From positions 3,238,501 through 3,302,500 of the forward strand of contig JACSYO010001980.1 of NCBI GenBank assembly GCA_016806645.1: 64,000 nt of DNA. The letters run 5' to 3'. This DNA comes from Ophiodon elongatus (taxonomy: Eukaryota; Chordata; Actinopteri; Perciformes; Hexagrammidae). Positions within the stretch are counted from its first letter, which is position 1; the number at the start of each line of letters is the position of its first letter. Position numbers and translations under genes: made by a program. The notes below the pieces were generated by a model. The model was not told the origin of the DNA, made no database searches, and was given only the letters and a program-made list of their open reading frames with translations. Shown one piece after another: positions 47,001 through 64,000 of this stretch.

Positions 47001-50000
47001 GCTCAACCCATGTTCTCCTAAATGCACTGCAGCTGATGAATGTCAACCCCTCCATTACTAAGTGGCAGCATTCATTCCTCACCAACCACACCCAGCAGGT
47101 CAGGGTGAACAGGACCTTGTCTGAACCCTTGACCATGAACACTGGCTCCCCCAAGACATGTGTCAGTTCACTAGTCCTGTTCACCATGTAAACTAATAAA
47201 TCGACATTTACATGATCATTTTTTTCCTAAAATCCAATTAGGTTTCGTTTTTTTTTTTTTAACGTTGGCTCATTTTAGCGAGAAAATACAAAATGTGAAA
47301 AAAGAAAATAACTCTTACCGACTGTCGTACCGATGCTCCTTTGTCCGATGTAATTGTAGAGGAACAGCTGGAACATGAACAGAACAAAACAACGTTTGTA
47401 TATCAGTCTACTGAATATCTAGTCTACTGAAGAAACACATACGCGACTATTACATTACACTACCATTGAAGAGTTTGGAATCAGCTGTTCTATTGACGTT
47501 TTTCTTCTTTCCTTAATTAATAACTATTTTAACAGAAATCAAAGATAGTATAATTCAGACACCAAATGTATTATTTACTGTTGAAAGTAGTCCATGGCCT
47601 CTCAGTGTTGCATGAAAGGGGAGAATATTGTTAGAACTTGGATTTTGAATGTTTTCCAGCCAGAAAAGCGTAAGTGACTCTAAATATTGAGTTTGTCCAC
47701 TTTCTTCTTTACTTATTTAACTGTCAGACGTTCCTTTGTCTTTTTCTGATCTTTCAATTTTAGTCTTTTTGAACCATTATACAATATTTTTCTCTCCATG
47801 TACAAAACAAACCCTCCATACAAAATAACCTCTATTAGAAAAGAGGACTCTCAGCAACCTAAAAGCCTGAAAGACCACTCAAACATAAAGAGCGGCCCTC
47901 TCAGATATCTGACTGGACACAATCAAGCTTTTGTGGCCGGAGATTACAAACTTTTGAACCGTAGCGTATAACCTTTGGAATCAGGCCAGGGAGCCACTGC
48001 TTAAAAGGGCGACCGTGCCGTCATGAAATAATTTGATATATTAGATGACACTCACCATTGGGGCAGCAGTGATCAACATGACGCAGCAAGTTGTCGCTCT
48101 CCCACCTATGTAGTCAGACACGAGGCCCGCCATGATGCCTCCTGTTGACACACAGCACATTCAAGTCAGATCACGACTTCCTCGCAGCACTGGGATTATC
48201 ATTTTACATTAGTTTAGCTTTCCTATTTTCGCGTCAAACTAGGATGTAAGGAGGGAGCAAGTGAAAAGGCTTTGTTCCATTCGGGTATTAGATACATTGA
48301 TTCGCAACCAGAACATCCTCCTTGCAAGTGACAAGGTCTAAGCTGAAGACTGTGGAAACAAAGGATTTCAATCTTTCAATCTCTTCAACTGAAATTGAAC
48401 CACTACTGACAACTTTATGTTATGTTTAAAACTGAACCCTTGTACATCACTGGAGACTTCATTTTTTTTATAATTTGGGATGAATATGGCATGAATTCGG
48501 TTAATGGTGGGAGGTTTGTTTTCGAATTCTGGAAGTTCAATCTATGCTCCTATAATAAAGTTATAATAAATGGCTAAAAATACAGACACACAAAAATGTT
48601 CCCACTGAAACCCAATTGAAATTTTGGTCCCGCAGCAAATGCAACATTAAATAATGCATTATATTATATCAGACTTATAATCTAGAGCCCTGGCATACAT
48701 TTTTTAGTTTTTACTATTTCCCACCAAATGGAGCTATTTTCTCATGTTTGCCCTCTGGGGCAAATCCACGTTATCTTCCTGGTTTCCACTAGGGGCATTG
48801 CTGCTGTAATATGGAGCATTGCAGTGTTTGATGCAATACATTAAAATCAATGTTGTTACTAATCATTGACGTATCCCAGAGCAACTGTTTTAAAAGGATA
48901 CACAAGGGTTAAATACAAAGGAATCTACACCATTGATATTATACTTTAGTATTATACCTCATTTATATTTTACTTTAAAAAATGGTTCCAATTTCCCTTT
49001 AATAAGTAATCCACAGAGAAAATGAAAGTACACAACATTCTACAAACTAAATTAAAGGTGCTCAAACTGCCTAAAACAAAACATGGTTGCTTAAATTGGA
49101 CTGGCAAAATTCAGACATTTAAATTAAATTTGAACATTTTGCAATTCAACATCCAAGTTATTAAGGATGAGCAATCAAGTCTGGATTGACTCAATCTGTC
49201 CGGAGGGGGGATTGAAACCAAACAAATTCAGGCATTGTAAAATATTTCGATGGTTTAAATTCACAATGATATATATTTAAATGTCAACACCAGTAGTGTT
49301 TGAAGTTATTAAGTTTCTTTTCAAATTCAAATTATTAAGGCCTTTATTTGCTTCCCTAGAAGACCAAAAGTACACTGCCAAGATGTATTTCCAGCATATA
49401 TTTTGTATTTGACGTATTTCCTTCGATTTCTTTTGTCATTAACATGTTGGAAAATGAAATTCTGTCAGATCAAGTCATATGACGGTCGAGGCTAAAAGCT
49501 TACCCACGATTCCTCCTACATCAAAAAGGGTCGACATGTCTCCTGCCTCTTTTGCGTCAAAATGTGCTGAAAATGAAAGAAAAATAAAAACTTCAATCAA
49601 CTTTAATTTATGTGGATAAAACTACAATGTATAATGTAAGATATTCTTCTCTTTGGAAAAAATTAAAGTGTGTGTGTAAATACTGACCAACATTGGAGAT
49701 GTAGAGAGGAAGCCAGTACAGGAAAGTGTAGCTGACCAGCTTGGCGAACAGCAGGCAGAGAGAGAACTCCACCACTCCCTGAGTGAGACATTAAAACACC
49801 ATGAAAACCTTTCATCATCTCAAAATGCCTTAAATATCACAGTGCTATAATTCACAATAAACTGCCCTCCCCCCTTCTCCGTCTCTAGTCTCTTTCCCCC
49901 GAGGTGTAACGATACATCAATGTTGATTGGTATAGCCATTCAATGATTAATGATCCATTATCATCGATGCAAAGTGAAAACATCAATACACGTCGTCTTT

Positions 50001-53000
50001 AAGATACGCCTTCATTTTGAAAGTTCCCACGGCACGTCTGTGTCACCAACTTTCATCCCAGCGCCCCTCCCTCCTCCAGAGCCCAGTAACAAACGTCCCA
50101 ATAAGTAACTCACAGAGCTTCATCAGAGCGTACAGGGTCCGTTTGACCGAAAGCTCAAACTAAAGTGAAACACTGTATGAATCTAAGTGAGCGCACTTCC
50201 TTTCTATCAGTTTGGACTCAGTGATGCTTCCAGCACCTCAGCAAATATATTAAGCCAATTGGGGCTGTGGTCATTCTGCAATACAAACACAGACATAAAA
50301 GACATTTGGATGGTTAAAAAGAGTTGTCGCCACTCACCGGTATTTTGAGAGCCCCACTGAAGCTGATGGCCTCTGTGTGCTCCTCAACAACGTCCACATG
50401 TTCCACAGGCTCAGCGGTGATGGAACCGTAGGCGTTTCTGTCAACATGGGACGAATTATTCAACGTAGACTCCGTCTCGTCGCCCTCCTTTTCACTCTGA
50501 AAACACAAAGAATATGCATGAGTTCAAGCAGTCTTATTACAGGATTGATAGAGAGCAAAAAAATTGTTTTGGTCTTAAAACTCTCCACCACTGTTCTAAA
50601 GAACAGAGTAGAAAAGAATGGAGACCTTTTGATGCTGCTACAGTGTTTATTGATGTATATGTGAATCCTGCATAATACTGATGCAGTATTATTATTATTA
50701 TTTAGAGGGTTATTTTTTTCATCTTATGTTATGCATTCTATTCTGTGTTTATGTTCATTCAATGTTAATTTTTCCTTATTGTAAAACACAATGTGCTGCA
50801 TTTTTGGTGTTAAGCAAATTAAGTTTATTATTATTCAGGATGAATTAGGTAAATGGAAGTTTGTTGCTTTTACTCACATAGTGCTGAGGAGGAGTGCAGT
50901 TGACGTGTTCAGGTTCTGAGTAAGAGAGAGGAAAAGATACAATTGGGACTTAAAAGCAACATTTAGGTTTGACAAGAGATGTGATGTTAAGACAACAACA
51001 TACAACATGTAAGCATGACTAATTCTCACACTTAAATCTGTACTGAGGGATGAAATTAATCATACATTTTTTGAATCTCAATTAATCTGATCGCACATCC
51101 TCACTATTTCCCAACATGCACATAATCTTTTTTTATTTCATACTTCATAATATGAACTTTTGCACATTACCCGGCCTATATTTTGCACATTCCTGCAAAG
51201 AACTGTACAGCTCTTGCACTTTAAGAACAGATCATTTACGTATTTCTTATTATTTATATTTTCTGTTGTACATTTTTCACCAGACAGAGCTAGAGTTTGC
51301 TCAGCTTTAAACAAGGTAATTGTACTGTAGCTCAGTTAAACACCACACCTTTAAAGTTACAGAAAAAACATTTGCTTTACAAACAAGTCAAACAGGATCC
51401 TGCACGAGCAGATCTGTCAGTGATTTGTTCTACAGAATAAAGACAATCCCTTTCAAAATACATGTCTTTGGATATCCACCGTCCATGAGGCTTTTTGCCT
51501 AATGCCTCTGTGAAAGAGTTTAGTGAGGGTTTCACTGATGAACAGAAACTTACTCTCAACCAGGAAGAAGAAGCACAGGATCCCAGTGGAGGCGATAATG
51601 AGTCCGGGGACAATGAAGGACATTCCCCACTGCGAGGACACGAAGGCTCCTGCGATGAGGGAGCCCAAGATGTTTCCCACTGAGGTGTGGGAGTTCCACA
51701 CACCCATGATGAACCCACGTCTGATGATCAAAACACAAGAGCAGTTAAGAAATTCAGCCTTAAGTCACATTAAAGTAGTTCAACATTCTAGGAAAGACGC
51801 TTATTCACTTATTCGCTTTCTGATAGTGAGATTACGGTCATTATCATGTCTGTGTGTTGAGTACGGAGCTGGAGTCAGGACATAGTTAGCTGAGCTACGT
51901 GTGAACACTAGAGGGGGGACAGCTAGCCTGGCTCTGTCCTGTTCCAGCACATCACTCCTCCTAACACCACGAATTCAAGTTTTTTACATTTCTGTTTGTG
52001 TGTGGATTAAACAAACGAGACACAATGTGTTAACCGCAAAGCCGTTTCCCGCAGTCTTCATGCTACGCTAAACTAAGCTAACCACGCCCAGACTAACGAT
52101 TTTCTCATCAAAGTTGAACTATTCCTTTAATGGTCAATAATTGATTAACTATCTAACTTTCCCCCCCCCCCCACTATGAACCCAAATATTGCACTATAAT
52201 TTGAAATAGTCATATTACACTGACATTGCACATACTTTACAAGCAACAGGCCTGTTAATTCCAGTTCATCATAGGCATTGCTGTGCACTTGACACAGAAA
52301 GAAGTTTCTGTTTCTCTATTCTTACTGTTGCTGAGAGGTGTCTTTGACTCTTTCTGCCCTTTCAATTGTCAGCTTGGTTGAATAATTGTTAGGTGTTTTG
52401 TTCTCACCCTTCATACAAAAACAACATGTGATTGTAGAGAGAATCATCGACAACCTAAAAGCATGAAAGACCATTCAAACAGATTAATTAGTCCTCTCAG
52501 ATATCTGACTGGACCCAATCCAGCCTTTGTAGCAGTCGTGTTTATTTGAAGGGGAGTTTAGATTTATGATGTGGGTTTGATGGTCTGAGAAAAATCAAAC
52601 CTAGGTCTGTCAAAACATGACAAATGTGCACGTGTGAGTCAACCAGCTCCAAAAGAATAAGCATTTAATGCTGCATAGTCAGCAGGACTGCACGCCCGTT
52701 GCACATCAAGCAGTACTCACTTCCCCTTTCCAAACCAGTTGCCGATACAAGCCACCACTGCAGGCCAACCGGTGGTCTGCATGAGCCCGTTCATGACCTG
52801 CAGAATGAAGCAAACAGAGGGAGAAACCAGTCCGTGTTAACCTACTGCATCAAAGCCTCTTAACGCTGGTGTAACGATTCAAACTATACTTAAAGAAGGA
52901 GACTAAGAGGACACAAGTGAGCCTTGAGTCTTTCCCACATTCCCACACCAAAGGCACACAGCCGCAGTCATATGATGCAGCTGTGAGTCATGTGATGAAA

Positions 53001-53828
53001 GCCTGACTAAGCCACCATGAGATCTCTACAGTTCTTAGAGAGAGGAGATGATAAATAAAGGTCTTTACTGACCCTCAGAACTCACAGTTATCACACCTGC
53101 GACGGGGTAAAAGGGTTGTTAATCAAAAAAATTAAGCAGTGATTTCTTGATCGCTTCATGAAGGCGTTGCAGTCTTCAAAAACTCCAACTCTAATTGCAT
53201 TTTGATATCTCTGAAGTCAAAGAGAACCATTTTTTTTTCTCACAAACTCATCACTTTAATCCGCGCAAGTTTGATGTGTTATCATCTATAGAATGAGTAA
53301 AGTTTCTAATTATAGTTTCCGAAACGTTGTTGAATTCACTTGTGGAATTTGACTCCAGGGAATGGTCATGGAATGGTCATGTGATGTTCTGAGGCCGCCT
53401 TCTGAAAAGTTATATTGTTTGGAAACACTGGCAATTATGTTAAAATGTTTGGTATCGGTGCAAATGGAATAGCTTTGGGTTTTGGAATGTTGATAAGACA
53501 AAAGTTATTTGCAGACAGCACCCTGAGCTCTGGGGAATTGTGTCAGCCATTTGTTTGACTCTTTTCTGACATTTTAGAGACTAAAAGAGGAGAAACAGAA
53601 AAATAACAATTGTTGCAATTGCAGCATTATTACACAGGAAGGGAAAGTAGCTTGTGTCCAAAACTGGCTTCTTCACTTGTTCCTGAGGTAAATTACTGGA
53701 CAAAGGGACTTTTAAAAAAAGACTGAAGTGAAACAAAACTATTGTGACTCTGTCTTAACTTGTACCGAGTGTGCATCCACACTGAGACCAACATTCATTT
53801 CCCATGGAGTCAAGGAAGACCAATGAAG

Positions 53829-53866
<38 letters not shown>

Positions 53867-56800
53867 GGTATGGGTGAACATTTGTTGGTGAGTCAGCAAT
53901 AAACAGCTCATCTGATCTCTGTGCTTCCCTCTTTCTCCCCAAATGTGAGTTTGTTTCATGCAGTAGGTCTGCCTGCCAAAATGGATGAGAGGTTGTTTAG
54001 CTATTCAAAGACTCCTAATTCTGTACATGTACCACAACAAAAGTCAAAAGACAGGATGTAAACCTGTTTGCAAATTAACAGGCACACAGACAGGCTTTTG
54101 GTACGCAAACATTTCAGAAAGAGAAATGAGATCTGGACACAAACAGAAATGTAAAAATGTCCATTTTGAAATGGTTTTAAGGTTGAGTTATGGTCTAACT
54201 ATTTTGTGGCGAACAGTTTATCCATCTATGCAGAACTTCTGGGCAACTTATCCAGCTATAGTGTGGGTTGACATATGGTCAGAGAGCCCAGCTGTTGGTC
54301 TCTGCAAAGGCGTGATAGTACCAAAACGGGCAACCTCACTGTGATGACAAGACTCCATCGAGTTACTGGGCCCAGATGTTGTTCACAAAAGAAATTGTTA
54401 TACCAAGTATCTGTCGTTTTTACATTTCTGTTTGTGTACGGCTTAAACAAGCAGGATCTACTTTTAATTCAGAAAATTGCATGTTAATCTGGAAGTTAGA
54501 TTTGTCGATTTGTTGTGTGCAAATTCTGTCCTGATGGTGGCTTCAGAGGAACGGTCAGGGGGTTATGTGTTTAAAACCGGTCAGGGAACAAAAGAAAGTG
54601 TACGGCTTTGTGATATTGTGTCTTTACCTGGATGGCGGCGTAGTACCCTAATGAGTGGATGTTCAAGTAGAAGCCGAGGCCAAACAGACATGTGAACAAT
54701 CCACTCATCAGCATCCCAAAACTCAGGTAGTACCGCAGAGGCAGGCGCTCTCCAAATATCCCACTGTTAACACAATAAAAAATGATGACTCAACAAATTA
54801 CAACCTCACGTAAAGATAAAGATGTCTGCAGGCAACGGCACATACAAACCTGAAAAACATGCCGATGGCATAGGCAACCAGGAAGGAGTTATCCAAGACC
54901 CCAAACAGTGTCTGGTAGTTGTCCTGGCCTAGAAGGACGACACAAATTAAACTATTAGCTTTCGCCATGTAATCCTTTAGAATTATGGACGTTTCAGTTG
55001 GCGCTGTGCAGCATCAAGCGCCCCTAACGGCTTCCCACACACCAACACGACCACTGGTGTTCACAGAATCGCACATCTGAGCCAGGAACTTAAACTGGGA
55101 TCCCGGATCACTGGGATGTTGGGAGCACCTGTGCCCAAATTAAAAGCATTCTAATACTGTACCTTATGATACCTTCATATCCATAACGTGGCTATATGTT
55201 GAGGGTAACAATTTTTACCATCAGCTACTAATACTGAGCATAGACTGTTACAGAATAGTCTGATACCAATACCTATTACTGGAAATCAACTTTAAGCATT
55301 ATCTACTCATAAGTGTCAATGTTGGTAAGAAATAAAGGACTTACCAAAGGGCGCCCAGTCACACCAGGTGGCATTGTCGGTTATGTTAAGGTCTGCAGGC
55401 CGAACGGCTGAGGAACAGTTTCTGTGCAGCTGGCTCTGATTATACAAAAACAAAGAATAGGAAGCAGGTGAAACGACCCACACAAAACTCTCACAGACAC
55501 AGTAAAATGAAGCGCTACATATGTTTTAGATATTGATTTTTTTTTAATGTATAAATTGTATAAGACCTGTGTGTGAGAGACCTAATTGACGACCAAAAGG
55601 CATATTGACATTATTAAAAGAGCCTGAGTTTAGGGCAATTTGCATGAGACAGACCATCTTCAATTGTGAAGATAAAGATTTTGTCTAACTCTCTGACTAA
55701 AACATTCTGATGTTTTCAACTATTCATTTATCTTTTTGTTCTTTAATAAGGATAGAGGAAGGAATTCTGTTGAAGCCAACTTGATTTCATTGAAGGACCC
55801 CAGATAACATCTTCCAGGCAGCTTCTGACCCGTGACCCAGACTTGGCACGTTCCTGCAAAAAAAAAACCCGTAGATAAGAGGGAATTGAATTGTCAGTTA
55901 CCTTAACAATGCTGATAGGTTTCCTTGAAAGATGATAGGCCGTGTAGAAGAGGAAGGTGAGGGTAAGAATGAAACCGCGATACCTGCAACAACAAAAAAA
56001 GATGACATAATAAAGATGTGGTGGCAAAGTATTTCTGATAAGACAATAAGAATTTACAGAAAGGTTTTCACTAATTAAAATACTGCACATTGTGACGCAA
56101 AATAAGAAATAAGGCAAACGTGGAGATCTATTTAAATTGATTTTGCTTGTTGATACAACCTTTAGTTGAAGTACTCATGTACTATTTTGATAATTGATTC
56201 ATCTTTGCAGTCAATTTTCAACACTTGATGGTTTCCGATTCTAAAATACGTGGATTTGATGCTTTTTCCTGTGTAACAATATAGTAAATTAAAAACTATT
56301 TTGAGTTTTAAACTGAAATTGGAAGGCATCCCTTGGGGCTTTGGGAAAATATGTTTGAGGAGATGAAAAGAAAAGTAATTATTTGCAGCCCTGCCCAGAT
56401 TACCTCATAATTATGGGTTTCATTATCCGGACTAAACAATAGTAGCAGAGTAAGTCATAGTTACAAGATACAACGTAATTATTTAGGCATAATATATATT
56501 TGTATCAATCATACTTTTTCATTTCCCATAATTGTATGTATGGTGGGGATGTATTTTTGTTTGTTTACTAATCTGCTGTACCAAAAGGTAATACATGATC
56601 CCCACATTGACAAGAGATAGAAGACACTGAGAGGTTATTATAATAACGTGTCCCTTGTATTTCCCCAAATTCCATGAATTCTGGATTTTGTCTCCGACCG
56701 CATCGATTCATTAAAGGTCAAATTTGTGTCGATGAGGGAGGAAACTCAACCTTTTTGTTTTTTAATGGGAGTTCTGCGTGGTTCCTGATGCTCACGTCAA

Positions 56801-57142
56801 AACCAAAAGTGGACATATGAGAACGAACACCAGCTGTAGTAACGCGTTTGTAACCGGCAGCGGGACATACAAGTGCGGGTATTTAGGTAGTAAACACGGG
56901 GTTTACAAGGAACCATTACACATTCACAGAACGCGTGTTTATCGACGCGGCCGAGTCAATCATTCACAACAAGCAAAGGAGGGAGATAACGCAACATAAA
57001 CACCAACAGTTGTGACGAAGACGCCATTAATTAACTGGCTTGTTAGTGGAGAACAACAGGAATGAACGAGAATGGACACTTACCAACTATCTCGAGAAAA
57101 GGACGTGATTAATCGTATGCCGGGAGCCAGGGGCGACTTCAT
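44005..57142 (-). CDS. slc37a2: SLC37A2 sugar-phosphate/phosphate antiporter, 18 exons
   Basis: ER-membrane exchanger of the organophosphate:Pi antiporter family. Exons from the ATG: 57142-57084, 55983-55902, 55435-55345, 54928-54850, 54763-54628, 52797-52721, 51720-51554, 50915-50878, 50496-50338, 49778-49688, 49566-49504, 48141-48056, 47367-47319, 46244-46171, 45679-45601, 45157-45060, 44868-44804, 44020-44005. They join in frame to 1509 nt, 502 aa, matching the family; all introns are GT-AG. Landmarks: N-terminal LITSFSRDSW, TM1 with HLSRKPISIV, a luminal loop with NIT and NAT sites, GERLPLRYYLSFGML, NGLMQTTGWP, RGFIMGVWNSHTSVGN, an acidic cytosolic loop (exons 8-9), GGIMAGLVSDY, GGLVNGPYALITTAVSADL and C-terminal RTRGFKEI. 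The EAISFSGALKIP block and the C-terminus favour SLC37A2 over SLC37A1. Confidence 0.95.
44240..44365 (-). repeat. fragment of the GCTAGC-type fish repeat (family D)
   Basis: TTTCCCCCTGCCTCCTGTCT and TTATGCTAACCTAAGCTAAT are phrases of a repeat present more fully at 51785-52140. It lies in slc37a2 intron 17. Confidence 0.45.
44580..44787. repeat. DNA-transposon fragment next to slc37a2 exon 17
   Basis: Ends with a GGTTAGTTGTGCAGCCCTA terminus and has GTATCGGTATCGG-type repeats inside, as in common fish DNA transposons beginning CAGGGCTGCACAAC. Only one end is recognised. The element stops about 17 nt inside the intron after exon 17. Confidence 0.5.
45694..46080. repeat. non-autonomous inverted-repeat DNA element, family A copy 3
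   Basis: Starts CACGGTGGTGGGAGATGTAC and continues with TCTTTTACTTGAGTAAAAGT, matching the ends of the other family A copies. It fills most of slc37a2 intron 14 and ends about 12 nt from the exon 15 acceptor. Confidence 0.55.
46880..47200 (+). pseudogene. LINE reverse-transcriptase fragment in slc37a2 intron 13
   Basis: The plus strand encodes NPSITKWQHSFLTNHTQQVR, then VNRTLSEPLTMNTGSPKTC and VSSLVLFTM before a TAA. This is the reverse-transcriptase block FLTxRPQxVRVN...NTGxPQGCVLSPLLFTLYTND of a fish LINE, decayed (PKTC for PQGC). It lies antisense to the host gene. Confidence 0.7.
47455..47972. repeat. short inverted-repeat element, family B copy 2
   Basis: The left end CTACCATTGAAGAGTTTGGA pairs with the right end TTTTGAACCGTAG (complement CTACGGTTCAAAA), and TA bases flank both ends. 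This is a Tc1/mariner-like MITE signature. Its inner blocks match 5885-6660 and 52265-52545. It lies in slc37a2 intron 12. Confidence 0.55.
51785..52140. repeat. dispersed fish repeat family D
   Basis: Contains ACAGCTAGCCTGGCTCTGTC, TTTACATTTCTGTTTGTGTG and CTACGCTAAACTAAGCTAAC, an ordered set typical of a widespread teleost repeat. Fragments with the same phrases occur at 44240-44365 and 54410-54450, all in slc37a2 introns. Confidence 0.55.
52265..52545. repeat. short inverted-repeat element, family B copy 3 (partial)
   Basis: Has CCCTTTCAATTGTCAG, CAACCTAAAAGCATGAAAGA and CCTCTCAGATATCTGACTGG in the same order as the copies at 5.9 and 47.5 kb. It lies in slc37a2 intron 6, and one end is missing. 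Confidence 0.5.
53831..53865. repeat. (TG)n microsatellite
   Basis: About 17 TG units in slc37a2 intron 5. Confidence 0.95.
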
Positions 57143-57149
57143 TGTTCGA

Positions 57150-57480
57150 TGGAAAACTTGTCGAACTTTTAACAGCCAAAAAAATAAAGAAACACTCAGA
57201 TTCCAGGCATGTCCTCTGGAGAGCAGGTGGCTGGGGACAATTTAAAAAAAAAAAGGCACCGCTGGACTGTTTGGAGCCCACTTACCGGGCTGTTCCGTGA
57301 GCTGACCCGGGACCAGAAACGCTCACTTATTTAGTTCTGCTAACTAAAAGAGAGCACACCTTCTTTGTGGGACACAGAGTGCGTAAACATCCAGGTCTCC
57401 ATTCTGTGCTGGCCGGGGCTTTATATTACGCACCGGGGTCCGCGAGAGCCAGCCTACCTCCACGATTGGATTCAGGAAAA
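57150..57480 (-). promoter_or_regulatory. slc37a2 5' UTR and promoter region
   Basis: Directly upstream of the slc37a2 ATG on the minus strand. It is moderately GC-rich with CpGs from 57400 to 57600, and a TATATT-like AT box near 57420. No upstream exon with splice sites was recognised, so the transcription start is placed here by position only. Confidence 0.35.
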
Positions 57481-57896
57481 AAAAAAAAAGCGTCCGCTGT
57501 GATAAAAATAGTATTATTGATAGCCTATAAATGTGTTATTCCGTAAGATTTTCCAGACGGAGACTGTCGGCGGCCATGTGATCGTGACGTCACAGGAAAC
57601 ATCTGAGTGTGAGGAGGGAGCGGGTGATGCGCCCCTAGTGGTTCTCAACATGAGGGGTCGGGAACGACGTTATAATAACAGAAACAGTAATAATTTTAAA
57701 CAAGCAACAACAATAACAAAAACTATATATCGCCAATGTTTCCAAAACAGGGATTACAATGTGCTCTATAGGGTAAGAAAACAACAAACAGCTTATTAAT
57801 GCACGTTTTAATCATAAAACTACAGGTGGATGACTAAAGACATTACACACAACTTAACACTGATGTTAGCTAATTGGTGGGGAAAAGGGAAAACAA

Positions 57897-58348
57897 CAGT
57901 GGTGGAAGGTGACTAAGTATAGTTACTTGTACTGGAGTATTTCTTTATACTAGTCAAATATTGCACTTTTTACATTTATCTGACGGCTTTAGTTACTGTG
58001 CAGATTTAGATTAATATAAATCATAACATTGACAAATACATTATGATGTATTATTGTGGATTAATCTACACAGCAGTGAATACATTAATTAAAATGATCT
58101 CCACCTTTACCAGCTGCAACATTAAAGTAGTGAACACATTAATGCTTCAATAACTTTAATCCAATAATATAATATATATATTATTCTGAAATGGCTCATT
58201 CTGCATAATGAGTACTTTTACTTTTAGTATATTTTGATGCCAACCGTTTGTACTTTTACTTTAACAAACATTTTGAATGAAGGAATTTCACTTTGGTGTT
58301 ATTATATTCTGACTAAAGTAAAAGATTTGAGTACCTCTTCCACCATTG
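57897..58348. repeat. non-autonomous inverted-repeat DNA element, family A copy 4 (both ends present)
   Basis: Terminal inverted repeats CAGTGGTGGAAG and CTTCCACCATTG (one mismatch), with similar but not identical 8-bp flanks GAAAACAA and GAAAAACA. About 450 bp with no coding frame. It lies between slc37a2 and ccdc15. Confidence 0.65.
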
Positions 58349-58349
58349 G

Positions 58350-59925
58350 AAAAACACGTCTTCTGCTGCTGAAAAATGTTAAAATGTTCCCCGTCAGTGT
58401 TTTACTATTATATATATATATATATATAATATTACTGCTGCATTTGTATGTCGCATTTTACGACCGTTGATATTTAAGGTTGTGCTTACTTTAACTCCTT
58501 TATAGACTGTTGTGTGGTTCAATCTACAGCAATGCTTCATATTCTATACAATTATCATATGATAAGATTTTTTTTTCTTAATACATAAAGAAGCATTTAA
58601 TCATTTAATGTGTGTTGAATTGTACTGTATTATAAATTGTTTTGTTATTTAGCCAACCCTACTTGACATAAATAGGGTGGAAAAAATAATAGAAACACCC
58701 TATAATTCACTTAAGACTGTCAATTAAATTACTGCCCGACCGTTGATGTTAACCTAGCTCAGCCAAATTAAAATTATCTACAAGGATTTCATACCACAAT
58801 GTAACACAGAGGACAGACTATTTCAACCCAACTTCAACATTTGACACCCTCAACATATCTAAATATTGACTACAACCCTTCAGAAAACAAATGTAAGAAT
58901 CCCAACTGAGAGTGTTTTTTGAATAAAAATGTGTCTAATGCAGGAAGATATCACTGTATGAAAGATGACACACTTGTTTCTATTAAGAATAAATAGTAAA
59001 TAACAGCAAATAAATAAACATTTAATAAAAAATGTTAAGCACAGCCCTGAAGAACGTTGCCGTGGCCTACAGTACAGATTCATAGTCTTCACATGTGCTG
59101 ACTGACTTCCCTGATGATTTACTAATCATAGCTTTGTAGAAAGTATGCTAACATACAGATTTCTTTATCGCCAATAAAAAGTACTAAACGTTAATTCCTG
59201 TGAGGTACAGTATGTGTATGACATTTTTAATAGATTTGATAAACAAAACTTAAGGCTGAGAATTGACATCTGTGTCTTCTGCTGCCAATCTGATGGGTTT
59301 ATCAACAACAGCAAACAAAATATTCAAAGCAAATGCAAAGCAATGACAAGATTCTGCTTAATAATGTAAATAATCCATTTGAATTAGTCACTGTCCAACC
59401 TGTAGAGGAGTTTAAATCCTCATCAAAATAAATATGGTTAAAGCAGAACATCGGTAAATTAATCTGCATTTATCTATAAATAAAGTTTTTGGGGATTCTT
59501 ACAGTATCTGTTGTCATTAGTACTGTAGGTATTTAGTCCCAAAAAAGTTACATTTTGACCTGATGAAAGGCACTAGAGGCAAAGACAGTGGATCACCAAA
59601 GTCTTTAAGATACATAATCTCTGAGCCATCAATGTCTTCACTAAATGTTGCGCCAAACCATCTGGTAGATGTTGAGGTCTCGTGGTGGCACTAGATGAAA
59701 AGTCCGGAATCACCAAAGTCAGTTGCGTTTTGTGGAAAACATGAATAATAAAAACAATTTGTCATGGCAATCCATCTCCTATTTACACATATATGCACAT
59801 CCTGGACGGAGATAAAAACTGATATCAATCTTTTTTCTGATCCCGGGTTTGACGACTTGTGCTGGAGTTCCCAAAATGTTGGACTGTTCTTTTAAAACAC
59901 ACAGGAGGGAGTTCAGTTCATCAGC
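58350..59925. other. intergenic / possible ccdc15 3' UTR
   Basis: AT-rich sequence between the ccdc15 stop and the family A element. On the minus strand the first part would be the ccdc15 3' UTR; no clear AATAAA near its expected end was singled out. A short TA run lies at about 58411-58428. Nothing else is recognised. Confidence 0.4.
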
Positions 59926-59930
59926 TTCCT

Positions 59931-63958
<4,028 letters not shown>

Positions 63959-64000
63959 CTAAAACCATGGGCATTAATCTGCTGCTATAACAGCTCCGAC

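Overview
The window is vertebrate, almost certainly teleost fish, nuclear DNA. The genes are made of short GT-AG exons spread over long introns. Between and inside them lie tRNA-derived SINEs with GGAT tails, L1-like and I/Nimb-like LINEs, TG...CA solo LTRs, hAT-type elements and long AT and CA microsatellites typical of fish genomes. The species cannot be named from the sequence alone.

Three protein-coding genes can be reconstructed exon by exon. (1) 7773-17349, plus strand: a complete 14-exon SLC6 neurotransmitter/osmolyte transporter of the GABA/betaine (GAT2/BGT1) group, 607 aa, with a TATA-type promoter and an 800-nt 3' UTR. Two of its 13 introns use GC donors. (2) 44005-57142, minus strand: a complete 18-exon slc37a2, a sugar-phosphate/phosphate antiporter of the ER membrane, 502 aa. 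(3) 59931 to the right edge, minus strand: the 3' part of ccdc15, a coiled-coil protein. ccdc15 lies upstream of slc37a2 on the same strand, and the two are also neighbours in human 11q24. The slc6a gene converges on slc37a2 from the left. A CpG-rich block at about 4.8-5.7 kb, with a GT donor on the minus strand, may be the promoter and first exon of a further gene that leaves the window to the left.

The 18-43 kb interval between the slc6a and slc37a2 genes is a transposon graveyard. It holds a 723-bp tandem duplication carrying two unlike SINEs, two solo LTRs with perfect 5-bp target duplications, and a hAT element with an 8-bp duplication inserted in one of those LTRs. It also holds a four-level nest (I/Nimb-like LINE, then L1-like LINE, then LTR, then LINE tail) whose levels can be ordered by target-site duplications. 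Short inverted-repeat elements also recur inside the introns of both transporter genes, in places within 20 nt of splice sites.

No CRISPR array, operon, rRNA gene or intact transposase or reverse transcriptase was found. The three genes are ordinary housekeeping or transport genes and do not form a shared system. The most interesting points are the GC-AG introns and altered TM1 substrate pocket of the slc6a gene, microsatellites acting as splice-site sequence in ccdc15, and the datable nested insertions.
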